A stretch of DNA of 64,000 bases from Collimonas pratensis (GTDB lineage: Bacteria; Pseudomonadota; Gammaproteobacteria; Burkholderiales; Burkholderiaceae_D): positions 1,674,001 to 1,738,000 of the forward strand of contig NZ_CP013234.1 in NCBI RefSeq assembly GCF_001584185.1, in the 5' to 3' direction. The position numbers were made by a program, and so were the translations under genes. Below the pieces are notes generated by a model that worked only from the letters and a program-made list of their open reading frames with translations, made no database searches and was not told where the DNA came from. Below are positions 1 through 8,367 of this stretch, piece by piece; positions within the stretch are counted from its first letter, which is position 1; every line of letters begins with the position of its first letter.

Positions 1-76
1 CCGGATCGAAGGCTTTGCCGCCGGTGTAGCAATAGGTATCGTGCTCAGTGCCGCGGAAGTGCGTTTTCAGCAACAT
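1..76 (-). CDS. Start of a probable alpha/beta hydrolase (partial)
   Basis: Only the first 25 codons are in the window; the gene runs off the left edge. The peptide starts MLLKTHFRGTEHDTYCYTGG and continues KAFDP, which resembles the N-terminus of alpha/beta-fold hydrolases found beside homoserine sulfhydrylase genes in Burkholderiales; that match is from memory. The ATG (76..74) lies one base after the stop of the upstream gene and has a GGAAGGAG ribosome site about 10 bases upstream, so the two genes are probably co-transcribed and translationally coupled. The catalytic nucleophile and the rest of the fold are outside the window, so the function is tentative. Confidence 0.45.
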   Translation of the reverse strand, partial: MLLKTHFRGTEHDTYCYTGGKAFDP

Positions 77-77
77 T

Positions 78-1391
78 TCATTTCTCCTTCCGCTGCGACA
101 TCTTCAAGCCGAAAGCCAGGTCTTCGATCAGGTCCTCGACATTCTCCAGCCCGATCGACAGGCGCAACGTGCCTTCGCTGATGCCGGCGGCAGCCAGCTG
201 CTCGCTCGGCACCCGGAAATGGGTGGTCGAAGCCGGATGGATCACCAGCGATTTGGCGTCGCCGACATTGGCCAGGTGCGAAAATATTTTCAGCGACTCG
301 ACCATGCGGCGGCCGGCCGCACGATCGCCCTTGAGGTTGAAAGAGAACACCGCGCCGCAACCCTTGGGCAGCAGCGTCTTGCTGAGTTCGTGGCCGGGAT
401 GCGAAGGCAGTTCTGGATAAGCCACCGATTCCACCGCCGCATGCGCGGCCAGGAATTCCACCACCTTGCGGGTATTGGCGACATGTTTTTCCATGCGTAG
501 CGCCAGCGTTTCTATGCCTTGCAGGATGGCGAAGGCGTTGTGCGGACTCATGACGGCGCCGAAGTCGCGCAGGCCTTCGCGTCGCGCGCGAAGGGAAAAC
601 GGCGCCACCGTCGACTCTTCCGAAAACACCATGCCGTGGAAGCCTTCGTACGGCTCGCACAGTTCGCCGAAGCGGCCGCTTTTGTCATACGCCTGCTGCC
701 AGTCGAACGTGCCGCCATCGACCAGCAAGCCGCCGACCGCGGTGCCGTGGCCGCACAGGAACTTGGTGGCCGAGTGGAACACCAGGTCGGCGCCATGATC
801 GAAAGGGCGCAGCAGGTACGGTGTGGTAAATGTCGCATCGACCATCAGCGGCAGGTAATGCTCATGCGCCAGCGCGGCGATGCGCGGGATGTCCAGCACA
901 TCCAGCCCCGGATTGCCGAGCGTCTCGCCGAACAGCACCTTGGTGTTGGGCCGGATCGCCGCGCGCCAGGCGTCGATATCGCTGGGGTCGACAAAGGTGG
1001 TCTCGATGCCGAAGCGCTTCATGGTATAGGACAGCAGGTTGTGCGAACCGCCGTATAGCGCGCGCGAGGCCACCACATGCGAACCGGCGCCGGCGATGGT
1101 GGCCAGGCCCAGGTGCATGGCGGCCTGGCCGCTAGCCACGGCAATCCCGGCGACGCCGCCTTCCAGCGCGGCGATGCGTTCTTCCAGCACCGCGTTGGTG
1201 GGATTGGAAATGCGCGAATAAACGTGGCCGGCGCGTTCCATGTTGAACAGCGAGGCAGCGTGGTCGGAATCCTTGAAAACAAAGGCCGAAGTCAGGTAGA
1301 TCGGCGTGGCGCGCGCGCCGGTGGCAGGGTCGGGCACGCTGCCGGCATGCAGCGACATGGTGTCGAAGCCGGGATAATGGGGGCTGCTCAT
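78..1391 (-). CDS. metY: O-acetylhomoserine sulfhydrylase-type PLP enzyme
   Basis: This is a cytoplasmic PLP enzyme of the Cys/Met metabolism family. It is expected to make homocysteine (or methionine precursors) from an activated homoserine and sulfide. At 437 aa it has the length of the O-acetylhomoserine aminocarboxypropyltransferase group rather than the ~400-aa cystathionine gamma-synthase/MetZ group. Visible features are the substrate-site stretch YSRISNPT (about 58-65), the phosphate-binding ASGQAA (about 86-91), and the PLP lysine K210 in HSATKF. The start has a clear AGAAGGAG ribosome site. It is followed at once by the hydrolase-like gene. Acetyl versus succinyl specificity cannot be told from sequence alone. 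Confidence 0.85.
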   Translation of the reverse strand: MSSPHYPGFDTMSLHAGSVPDPATGARATPIYLTSAFVFKDSDHAASLFNMERAGHVYSRISNPTNAVLEERIAALEGGVAGIAVASGQAAMHLGLATIAGAGSHVVASRALYGGSHNLLSYTMKRFGIETTFVDPSDIDAWRAAIRPNTKVLFGETLGNPGLDVLDIPRIAALAHEHYLPLMVDATFTTPYLLRPFDHGADLVFHSATKFLCGHGTAVGGLLVDGGTFDWQQAYDKSGRFGELCEPYEGFHGMVFSEESTVAPFSLRARREGLRDFGAVMSPHNAFAILQGIETLALRMEKHVANTRKVVEFLAAHAAVESVAYPELPSHPGHELSKTLLPKGCGAVFSFNLKGDRAAGRRMVESLKIFSHLANVGDAKSLVIHPASTTHFRVPSEQLAAAGISEGTLRLSIGLENVEDLIEDLAFGLKMSQRKEK

Positions 1392-1502
1392 GGTGTAGGA
1401 GGTCTCCTTCTATTTTCGATATATAGGGCGGATGCTGCGCTGCGCGGTAGATTTTTGCTCTGGCTTACGCTACATTCTGGATACAAGCATAAGGGTAACT
1501 CT

Positions 1503-1608
1503 AAAAACCTACTGCGCGGCACAATCTCCGGCCTGCGATGCTCACTGTACTAAAGTACAGCTCCGCTTCTCGACCAGACCTTGAGCCGCTCGTGACGTTT
1601 TAAGAGCT
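1503..1608. repeat. Dispersed structured repeat, copy 1
   Basis: This intergenic element lies between the divergent metY-like and CBS genes. It shares a series of blocks with 39243-39372: CCTACTGCGCG, AATCTC, a GTAC-centred hairpin, CGCTTCTCGA and TTGAGCC. Here the central hairpin is CTGTACT-AA-AGTACAG. The outer ends are also inverted repeats (CTCTAAAAAC near 1500 and GTTTTAAGAG near 1597, 9 of 10 matching). The ends of the two copies differ in sequence but pair within each copy, which suggests that the folded form matters. There is no coding capacity. Confidence 0.6.
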
Positions 1609-1640
1609 GCCGACAACCCAAGCAAAGGCAGGATGGCACC

Positions 1641-2087
1641 ATGAAAGTATCTGAGATTCTCAAAGTCAAAGGCAATATCCTTTACACCGTGACGCCGGAA
1701 ACACCGCTGATCGAGGCCGTCAACACGATGGCGGAAAAGGATATCGGTTCGCTGGTGGTGATGGAGTTCGGTACGCTGATCGGCATGCTGACCTTCCGCG
1801 AAGTGCTCAACGCGATTCACCAGAACGGCGGCGCGGTCGGCAGCAACACGGTGCGCAAGCACATGGACGACAGCCCGATCACCGTCACGCCGGACACTGA
1901 AGTCAACGAAGTGCGCCGCATCATGCTGGAACGTCATGCCCGCTATGTGCCGATCATGGATGCGCGCACCCTGCTGGGCGTGATGTCGTTCTACGACGTC
2001 GCGAAAGCGGTGCTGGACGCCCAGGGTTTTGAAAACAAGATGCTGAAAGCCTATATCCGCGACTGGCCTGCCTCTGCCGAAGAATAG
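1641..2087 (+). CDS. CBS-domain protein
   Basis: A 148-aa soluble protein made almost entirely of a tandem CBS pair (roughly residues 10-60 and 75-130), with the typical patterns MAEKDIGSLVVME in the first repeat and MLERHARYVPIMD in the second. Stand-alone CBS pairs bind adenine nucleotides such as AMP, ATP or SAM and act as regulatory modules; the ligand and partner here are unknown. The gene is monocistronic: a strong intrinsic terminator follows 20 bases after its stop. The ribosome site is modest (AAGGCAGG). Confidence 0.85.
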   Translation: MKVSEILKVKGNILYTVTPETPLIEAVNTMAEKDIGSLVVMEFGTLIGMLTFREVLNAIHQNGGAVGSNTVRKHMDDSPITVTPDTEVNEVRRIMLERHARYVPIMDARTLLGVMSFYDVAKAVLDAQGFENKMLKAYIRDWPASAEE

Positions 2088-2107
2088 GGCAGTTGCACCC
2101 GATGAAG

Positions 2108-2146
2108 ACCGTTTGCGGCAGCAAGATGCCGCAAACGGTTTTTTTG
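2108..2146 (+). terminator. Intrinsic terminator after the CBS gene
   Basis: A perfect 13-bp stem (ACCGTTTGCGGCA / TGCCGCAAACGGT) with a six-base loop, followed by a run of eight T. It separates the CBS gene from the TM2 gene. Confidence 0.9.
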
Positions 2147-2246
2147 TTAGATGGCCGGCACTGGTGCAAAATAGCGGGTTGGACGGCCCGGTCGCGGACA
2201 GGGGCCGTCAATTACGCGATTTTTATCGATTAGAAAGAATTTACCC

Positions 2247-2666
2247 ATGAATAATATCCGTCCCGACGGTTCCGTGATCGATACCCATAGCAAGGTGCTG
2301 GGTTATCTGCTGTGGATTTTCGGCTTTACAGGTGCTCACCGTTTTTACTACGGCAAGCCGGTCACCGGCACCATCTGGTTCTTTACGCTCGGTTTGCTGG
2401 GAGTTGGCTGGCTGATCGATGCGTTCCTGATCCCCAGCATGAATCGCCAGGCCGACCTGCGCTTTACCGCCGGCCCCATCGATTACAGCGTTGCCTGGCT
2501 GCTGCTGACCTTTCTCGGTTTTTTCGGCGTGCACCGCATGTACCAAGGCAAGTGGATCACCGGCATCCTGTATATGTTTACCGGCGGGCTGTTCCTGCTG
2601 GGCGTGCTGTACGATTTCTGGACCCTCAACGACCAGATATCGATGAAGAATGCGCAGCGCGGGTAG
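2247..2666 (+). CDS. TM2-domain membrane protein
   Basis: A 139-aa protein with two TM2-type units. The first (about 16-60) contains FGFTGAHRFYYGK, and the second (about 82-125) contains FFGVHRMYQGKWITG. Each has a pair of hydrophobic segments joined by a GxHRxYxGK turn, giving about four membrane helices. TM2 proteins are widespread and their molecular role is not established. The gene appears to stand alone, with a terminator upstream and 147 bases before the next start. Confidence 0.8.
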   Translation: MNNIRPDGSVIDTHSKVLGYLLWIFGFTGAHRFYYGKPVTGTIWFFTLGLLGVGWLIDAFLIPSMNRQADLRFTAGPIDYSVAWLLLTFLGFFGVHRMYQGKWITGILYMFTGGLFLLGVLYDFWTLNDQISMKNAQRG

Positions 2667-2813
2667 CAGCAAGCTTGAATCGTTACCAAGGGATTGACGC
2701 CAGGGCGTCAGGACTGATGTGGCAAGCAGCCGCTACGGCGGCGGGCGCCGGTCCTGTAAAACAATCAACTATCCACCACTGCCTTACTGCGCAGCTTTCT
2801 CCCTAGCCTACCT

Positions 2814-4700
2814 ATGTCCAAATCCAGTCAGTTTTCCTTGCTGCGCCAGCGCCGTTTCGCGCCGTTTTTCTGGACTCAGTTCTTCGGCGCCTTCAACGAT
2901 AACGTCTTCAAGACCGCCTTGCTGACGATCCTGACCTACGAAGCGCTCAGCTGGACCAGCATGGACGTCAACGTGCTGAACAACCTGATCCCGGGTTTGT
3001 TCATCCTGCCTTTCGTGGTGTTTTCGGCGACTGCCGGCCAACTGGCCGACAAGTTCGAGAAATCGCGCCTGGCGCGCTACGTCAAGGTGCTGGAAATCAT
3101 CATCATGTCGGTCGCCGCGCTCGGCTGGATGACGCATACCCTGTGGCTGCTGGTGCTGGCGGTGGTCGGCATGGGCGTGCATTCCACCATTTTCGGCCCG
3201 GTCAAATATGCTTACCTGCCGCAGCAGCTGCGTCCCAACGAACTGGTGGGCGGCAACGGCATTATCGAAATGGGCACCTTCGTCGGCATCCTGCTGGGCG
3301 AGGTCCTGGGCGCCGTGCTGGTGGTGCACAAGCCGTGGGGCATCGAACTGGTGGCCGGCGGCACGGTCGCCATCGCGATTCTCGGCTGGCTGTTCAGCCG
3401 CGGCATCCCGCTTACCCCGGCGGCCGAACCGGAACTGAAGATCAACTGGAATCCGGTCACCGAAACCATGCGCAACCTGAGTTTTTCGCGCAAGAACCGT
3501 CCGGTGTTCCTCGCCATGCTGGCCAATTCCTGGTTCTGGTTCTATGGCGCCATCATCCTGGCGCAATTTCCCCTGTATGCAAAAAACTATCTGCATGGCG
3601 ACCATAGCGTCTTCGTGCTGCTGCTGACGGTGTTCTCGCTCGGCGTCGGCGCCGGTTCGCTGCTGTGCGAACGGCTGTCCGGCCATAAGGTGGAAATCGG
3701 CCTGGTGCCGTTCGGCGCTATCGGCCTGTCGGTGTTCGGCCTTGACCTGTTCCTGGCCAGCCTCAGCTACACCAACACCAGCGCAGTGGACATGGGCAGC
3801 TTCGTGCAGCAGCACGGCAGCTGGCGCATCCTGTTCGACTGCGTGATGATCGGCCTGTTCGGCGGCTTGTACATCGTGCCGCTGTTTGCGGTGATCCAGA
3901 CCCGCTGCGACCGCCAGCATCTGTCGCGCACCATCGCCGGCATGAACATCATGAACGCCTTGTTCATGGTGGTGGCGGCGCTGGTGGCGTTGACCCTGCT
4001 CAGCCTGGGTTTCACCATCCCGCAGATTTTCCTGGCGACGGCGATCCTGAATGCGCTGGTGGCGGTTTACATCTTCACCGTGGTGCCGGAATACCTGGTG
4101 CGCTTCGTGGCCTGGATATTGATTCACACCATCCACCGCGTCACCACCTTCAACCGCGACCGCATTCCGGACGAAGGCGCGGCGGTGCTGGTGTGCAACC
4201 ATGTCAGCTACGTCGATGCGATCGTGATCATGGCGGCCAGCCCGCGGCCGATCCGCTTTGTCATGGACCACCGCATCTTCAAGGTGCCGGTGCTGGCCTG
4301 GCTGTTCAAGACCGCCAAGGCAATCCCGATTGCCCCGGCCAAGGAAAATCCGGCATTGATGGAACGCGCTTTCGACCAGATCGCCGCGGCGCTGGCAGAC
4401 GGCGACCTGGTCTGTATTTTCCCGGAAGGCAAGCTGACCAGCACCGGCGAAATGAACGAATTCCGCGGCGGCATCAAGAAAATCATCGACCGCACGCCGG
4501 TGCCGGTAATCCCGATGGCGCTGCGCGGCCTGTGGGGCAGCATGTGGACCCGCAGCGGCGGCAATCCGTTCCAGCGTTCGTTCAAGCGTGGTCCGCTGTC
4601 GGCGCTGCAGCTGGCGGTGGGCGAGCCGGTGGCGCCGGGCCAGGCCACGCCTGAGTTCCTGCAGCAGCAAGTGCAGGCTTTACGCGGCGAGTGGAAATAA
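2814..4700 (+). CDS. MFS lysophospholipid flippase fused to PlsC acyltransferase
   Basis: A 628-aa inner-membrane fusion. Residues ~1-420 form an MFS transporter of the LplT type (opening with the conserved FFGAFNDNVFK). Residues ~435-615 form a PlsC/AGPAT acyltransferase with the catalytic HX4D motif (HVSYVD, about 463-468) and the substrate motif FPEGKLTSTG. The likely job is to flip lysophospholipids inward and reacylate them. In Enterobacteria the flippase LplT works with Aas, which carries acyltransferase and acyl-ACP synthetase domains; this protein joins the first two activities and lacks the synthetase, so the acyl donor must be supplied separately. The start has no strong ribosome site but matches the family N-terminus. 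Confidence 0.85.
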   Translation: MSKSSQFSLLRQRRFAPFFWTQFFGAFNDNVFKTALLTILTYEALSWTSMDVNVLNNLIPGLFILPFVVFSATAGQLADKFEKSRLARYVKVLEIIIMSVAALGWMTHTLWLLVLAVVGMGVHSTIFGPVKYAYLPQQLRPNELVGGNGIIEMGTFVGILLGEVLGAVLVVHKPWGIELVAGGTVAIAILGWLFSRGIPLTPAAEPELKINWNPVTETMRNLSFSRKNRPVFLAMLANSWFWFYGAIILAQFPLYAKNYLHGDHSVFVLLLTVFSLGVGAGSLLCERLSGHKVEIGLVPFGAIGLSVFGLDLFLASLSYTNTSAVDMGSFVQQHGSWRILFDCVMIGLFGGLYIVPLFAVIQTRCDRQHLSRTIAGMNIMNALFMVVAALVALTLLSLGFTIPQIFLATAILNALVAVYIFTVVPEYLVRFVAWILIHTIHRVTTFNRDRIPDEGAAVLVCNHVSYVDAIVIMAASPRPIRFVMDHRIFKVPVLAWLFKTAKAIPIAPAKENPALMERAFDQIAAALADGDLVCIFPEGKLTSTGEMNEFRGGIKKIIDRTPVPVIPMALRGLWGSMWTRSGGNPFQRSFKRGPLSALQLAVGEPVAPGQATPEFLQQQVQALRGEWK

Positions 4701-4728
4701 CAGCGCAGACAGAAAAGGATAAAGTGTC

Positions 4729-5832
4729 ATGACGAAACTGAAAAATACCTCGAATACCTTGTTGGATGATGCCGTATCGGTGCAGTCCGCACGTCGCCGC
4801 TTCCTTGCCAGCGGCAGCAAGCTGCTGGCCGGCAGCCTTTTACTGAGTACCTTGCCTATGCAAACCACGCTAGCCGCCGCTACTGTAGCCGCCCCAATTC
4901 CTCTGATCATCGACACCGATCCCGGCGCCGATGATGTCATCGCCATCCTGCTGGCCTTGTCCGCACGCGACCGCCTGGACGTCAAGGCGCTCACCACGGT
5001 GGCCGGCAATGTCCAGCTGCGCTATACCGCACGCAATGCGCGTATGGTGCGCGAATGGGCCAATCGTCCGGACGTGCCGGTATATGCCGGCTGCTCGCGG
5101 CCGATGCTGCGCACGCCGATCTATGCCGCCGAAGTGCACGGGGCGGAAGGCGTCACCGGCGTCAAGATCTTCGAACCGAAACAGCCGCTGGCCAAGGGTT
5201 CGGCCGTGCAATACCTGATCGAGACGCTGCTGGCGGCGCCGCCAAAAAGCATCACTATCGTGACCTTGGGGCCGCAAACCAACCTGGCCATGGCGTTGAT
5301 CGAAAATCCGGAGATCCGCCAGGGCATCAAGGAAATCATCATGATGGGCGGCGCCCATTTCAACGGCGGCAATATCACGCCGTCGGCTGAATTCAACGTC
5401 TTTGCCGATCCGCATGCGGCCGATGTGATCTTCAAGAGCGGCTTGCCGCTGACTGTGATTCCGCTGGATGTGACGCACAAGATGCTGACCAGCCCGGAGC
5501 GCATAGACCGGCTGCGCAAGATCGGCAACAACGCCGGCAAGATCGCGGCCGACATCCTGGACGCCTATGTCGAACATGACATCAAGGAATACGGCTTGCC
5601 GGGTGGCCCGGTGCATGACGCCACCACCATCGGCTACCTGCTCAAGCCCGAGATGTTCAAGGGCCGCATGGTCAACGTCGAAGTCGATACCCGCGAAGGG
5701 CCGACCTTCGGCGCCACCATCGTCGACTACTACCATACGACCAAGAAACCGGAGAATGCGCGCTGGATCACGGAAGGCGATACCCAGGGCTTCTTTGACC
5801 TGCTGACGGTGCAGCTGGCCAAATTGCCCTGA
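4729..5832 (+). CDS. Exported nucleoside hydrolase (IUNH family)
   Basis: A 367-aa inosine-uridine-preferring nucleoside hydrolase that cleaves the N-glycosidic bond of ribonucleosides. The family signature DTDPGADD (about 62-69) supplies the calcium-binding aspartates; further family segments are TLGPQTNLA, MGGAHFNGGN, AEFNVFADP and a late HDATTIGYL. The first ~50 residues are a Tat-type signal: SARRRFLASG followed by a hydrophobic stretch and TLAAA. Most characterised members are cytosolic, so export suggests scavenging of nucleosides in the periplasm. It follows the MFS-PlsC gene by 28 bases, so read-through is possible, but a functional link is not obvious. Confidence 0.88.
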   Translation: MTKLKNTSNTLLDDAVSVQSARRRFLASGSKLLAGSLLLSTLPMQTTLAAATVAAPIPLIIDTDPGADDVIAILLALSARDRLDVKALTTVAGNVQLRYTARNARMVREWANRPDVPVYAGCSRPMLRTPIYAAEVHGAEGVTGVKIFEPKQPLAKGSAVQYLIETLLAAPPKSITIVTLGPQTNLAMALIENPEIRQGIKEIIMMGGAHFNGGNITPSAEFNVFADPHAADVIFKSGLPLTVIPLDVTHKMLTSPERIDRLRKIGNNAGKIAADILDAYVEHDIKEYGLPGGPVHDATTIGYLLKPEMFKGRMVNVEVDTREGPTFGATIVDYYHTTKKPENARWITEGDTQGFFDLLTVQLAKLP

Positions 5833-5983
5833 ACCCTGCATAGGCAGGCCGGCTGGTGCGCTCCAGCCTGGTCTGCACCACATTTGTGATGCCATAAAAG
5901 CAATGATTGCGGCGCCCGGCTAACTATCTAGCCCGCTGCACTGGTAAAATCATGCCTTCGGTCCCTTTTTTCTCTGGAATATC

Positions 5984-7075
5984 ATGCCCGGCAATACCTT
6001 CGGCAGTCTGTTTAGCGTCACCAACTTCGGCGAATCCCACGGCCCGGCCATCGGCTGCGTGGTCGATGGCTGCCCGCCGGGAATGGAATTATCCGAAGCT
6101 GATATCCAGCCGGACCTGGACCGCCGCAAGCCGGGCACCTCGCGCCACGTCACCCAGCGCCAGGAGCCGGACACGGTCGAAATCCTGTCCGGGGTCTACG
6201 AAGGCAAGACCACCGGCACCCCGATCATGCTGCTGATCCGCAACCAGGACCAGCGCAGCAAGGATTACGGCAATATCATCGACACCTTCCGCCCCGGCCA
6301 TGCCGATTTCACCTACTGGCAGAAGTACGGTATCCGCGATCCGCGCGGCGGCGGCCGTTCTTCGGCACGCCTGACGGCGCCGGCCGTGGCGGCGGCGGCG
6401 ATCGCCAAGAAATGGCTGCTGCAGCAGTACGGCACCACGTTCAAGGGTTGCATGAGCCAGCTGGGCGAACTGCCGATCGCTTTCGAATCCTGGGAGCATG
6501 TGCCGAACAATCCGTTTTTTGCCGCCAATGCCAGCCAGATCGAACAACTGGAAGCGTATATGGATGCCCTGCGCAAGGATGGCGATTCCTGCGGCGCCCG
6601 CATCGACATCGTAGCGTCCAATGTGCCGGTCGGCCTGGGCGAGCCGCTGTACGACAAGCTGGATGCCGAAATCGGCTATGCCATGATGGGCATCAACGCC
6701 GTCAAAGGCGTGGAAATCGGCGCCGGCTTTGCCTGCGTGGCGCAAAAGGGTTCGCAGCACGGCGATGAAATCACCCGTCACGGCTTCCTCACCAATAACG
6801 CCGGCGGCATCCTGGGCGGCATTTCCAGCGGCCAGGACATCACCGTCTCGATCGCCATCAAGCCGACTTCCAGCATCCGCACGCCCAAGCAGTCGATCGA
6901 CAAGCAGGGCAACCCGGCCACGGTCGAAACTTTCGGCCGCCACGATCCTTGCGTCGGCATCCGTGCCACGCCGATTGCCGAAGCCATGCTGGCGCTGGTC
7001 TTGATGGATCATGCCCTGCGCCACCGCGCCCAGTGCGGCGATGTGCAGGTCGAGCGGCTGGTCGATCCGCAGTAA
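5984..7075 (+). CDS. aroC: Chorismate synthase
   Basis: A 363-aa enzyme of the last common step of aromatic amino acid synthesis, converting 5-enolpyruvylshikimate-3-phosphate to chorismate with reduced FMN. The N-terminus [17 protein letters not shown] and the later RPGHADFTY and GRSSARLTA segments are family signatures. The length is normal. It is preceded by 151 bases without a gene and followed by a repeat-rich gap, so it is probably monocistronic. Confidence 0.97.
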   Translation: MPGNTFGSLFSVTNFGESHGPAIGCVVDGCPPGMELSEADIQPDLDRRKPGTSRHVTQRQEPDTVEILSGVYEGKTTGTPIMLLIRNQDQRSKDYGNIIDTFRPGHADFTYWQKYGIRDPRGGGRSSARLTAPAVAAAAIAKKWLLQQYGTTFKGCMSQLGELPIAFESWEHVPNNPFFAANASQIEQLEAYMDALRKDGDSCGARIDIVASNVPVGLGEPLYDKLDAEIGYAMMGINAVKGVEIGAGFACVAQKGSQHGDEITRHGFLTNNAGGILGGISSGQDITVSIAIKPTSSIRTPKQSIDKQGNPATVETFGRHDPCVGIRATPIAEAMLALVLMDHALRHRAQCGDVQVERLVDPQ

Positions 7076-7115
7076 TCCCGGCACTGATTGGTGGCGTTTT
7101 TCTTTGGCGGCAGGA

Positions 7116-7177
7116 GTCAATTGGGGTCAGAGTTTTTTTTCGCGGTTTTTGCGAAAATTACTCTGACCCCAATTGAC
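7116..7177. repeat. GGGGTCAGAGT palindrome, copy A
   Basis: A perfect 18-bp inverted repeat (GTCAATTGGGGTCAGAGT and its complement) around a T-rich centre that can also pair TTTTCGC with GCGAAAA. The same TGGGGTCAGAGT core recurs at 56348-56414 and 56484-56548, and a GGGACAGAGT variant at 35285-35338. The pattern fits REP-like non-autonomous elements; no transposase gene is present nearby. Confidence 0.8.
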
Positions 7178-7371
7178 GTTTTACGGAATGCGTGCGATGG
7201 CATGCTAAGAACGGTCTATCGGTTGATAACACTGTTACTACTCCGTGGAGGCTTGCCGGGGGTGGCCCGGCAGCCAGTCACTTTTTCTTGCTTCGCCCCC
7301 TCGCCGGGCGCAAGAAAAGTAACCAAAAAGAAGGCGACCGCACAGCCGTTGCCCTCCCTTCGGTCGGGGCC

Positions 7372-7463
7372 CCAAATGAGGCGGGTGCCAGTCGGATGGG
7401 ACACAAACTCGCTTCGCTCAAACATGTGTCCCATAATTCCCGACTGGCACCCGTCTCATTTGG
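7372..7463. repeat. Long inverted repeat (24-bp arms)
   Basis: Arms at 7372-7395 and 7440-7463 match at 23 of 24 positions as inverted repeats. A second matched block (TGGGACACA / TGTGTCCCA) lies inside, and the centre is AACTCGCTTCGCTCAAACA. Just upstream a smaller inverted repeat (ACTTTTTCTTGC / GCAAGAAAAGT) frames 7279-7322. Together they fill the gap after aroC. Open frames here (for example 7192-7680) are low-complexity by-products. I recall similar text in intergenic regions of other Proteobacteria, often mis-called as genes. Confidence 0.7.
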
Positions 7464-7504
7464 CAACGTCAGCATGCGGGGCACGTCAAAAGCAACCCCA
7501 AGGT

Positions 7505-7552
7505 CAAAGCCAAAGCCAAAGCCAAAGCCAAAGCCAAAGCCAAAGCCAAAGC
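7505..7552. repeat. Hexanucleotide tandem repeat (CAAAGC)x8
   Basis: Eight perfect copies of CAAAGC in a row. Unit length six keeps any reading frame, but the frames around it (Lys-Pro or Gln-Ser runs) show no recognisable protein. It is likely variable in length through slippage. Confidence 0.9.
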
Positions 7553-7782
7553 CGCTCCGGCTGTGGACAATCGCGCGGACGGCCGCGGCGCGGCGTTTGC
7601 CGGGCGCTCCAGTTGCGCGCGGGCCTCAGTCAGCCATCGTTTTTGCGATCCTGCTGGCTAATCTTCTGCGGCTGGCGTAGGTTTACGTTACGCTTGTTTA
7701 AATTGTGCTTCGCAGCGGATGGACCAAAAAAGCACGCCAGGCATGCCTGAAACCGACTGATCCGGAGAGAGAAGGGGACATC

Positions 7783-8367
7783 ATGATCGATACACTTTCC
7801 AGTGCCGCCCTGGCTGGCGGCCTGTCCTGGGCCAGCGGCATCCGCCTCTACATGGCGCTGTTCATTGCCGGCTGGTTCGGCCGCGCCGGCTGGATCGACC
7901 TGCCGCAGGCGTTGCAGATACTGGAATCGCCCTGGGTGATCGGCGTGACCGGCCTGCTGACCGCGGTCGAGTTTCTGGTAGATAAGATTCCCGGCCTGGA
8001 TTCGGTGTGGGACGCCGTCCATACCTTTATCCGGATTCCGGCCGGCGCCATTCTTGCCGTGGCCGCCATGGGCCATATGGATCCGGCCTGGACCACGGTG
8101 GCGGCGCTGGTGGGCGGCACTTTCGCCCTGGGGGCGCATGCCACCAAGGCCGGCAGCCGCGCCATGATCAATACCTCGCCGGAGCCGCTGAGCAACTGGA
8201 CCGCCTCGTTTTCCGAGGATGCCACCGTGCTGGGCGGCCTGTGGGCGGCGTTTTTCCACCCCTGGCTGCTGTTTGCCTTCCTGTTCCTGTTTTTTCTATT
8301 TGCGATCTGGCTGGTGCCTAAACTTTGGCGCGGTATCCGCTGGGTCTTCCAAAGGCTCGCTACATGA
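7783..8367 (+). CDS. DUF4126 membrane protein
   Basis: A 194-aa hydrophobic protein of the DUF4126 family, with about five membrane segments and the conserved opening ASGIRLYMALF plus the central FLVDKIPGLDSVWDAVHTF. Its function is unknown. I chose the ATG at 7783 because GAGAGAAGGGG lies just upstream and family members begin at this point; a longer frame from 7705 adds a charged stretch without support. Its stop overlaps the start of the next gene (ATGA), so the permease is translationally coupled to it. Confidence 0.8.
   Translation: MIDTLSSAALAGGLSWASGIRLYMALFIAGWFGRAGWIDLPQALQILESPWVIGVTGLLTAVEFLVDKIPGLDSVWDAVHTFIRIPAGAILAVAAMGHMDPAWTTVAALVGGTFALGAHATKAGSRAMINTSPEPLSNWTASFSEDATVLGGLWAAFFHPWLLFAFLFLFFLFAIWLVPKLWRGIRWVFQRLAT

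Noticed and set aside
2808..4670. 620-aa open frame opposite the MFS-PlsC gene
   Set aside because: His/Gln/Asp-rich antisense product of a GC-rich gene, no recognisable domain.
7192..7680. 162-aa frame with Lys-Pro repeats
   Set aside because: It runs through repeat DNA and the hexamer array; the peptide is of the kind produced by intergenic repeats.
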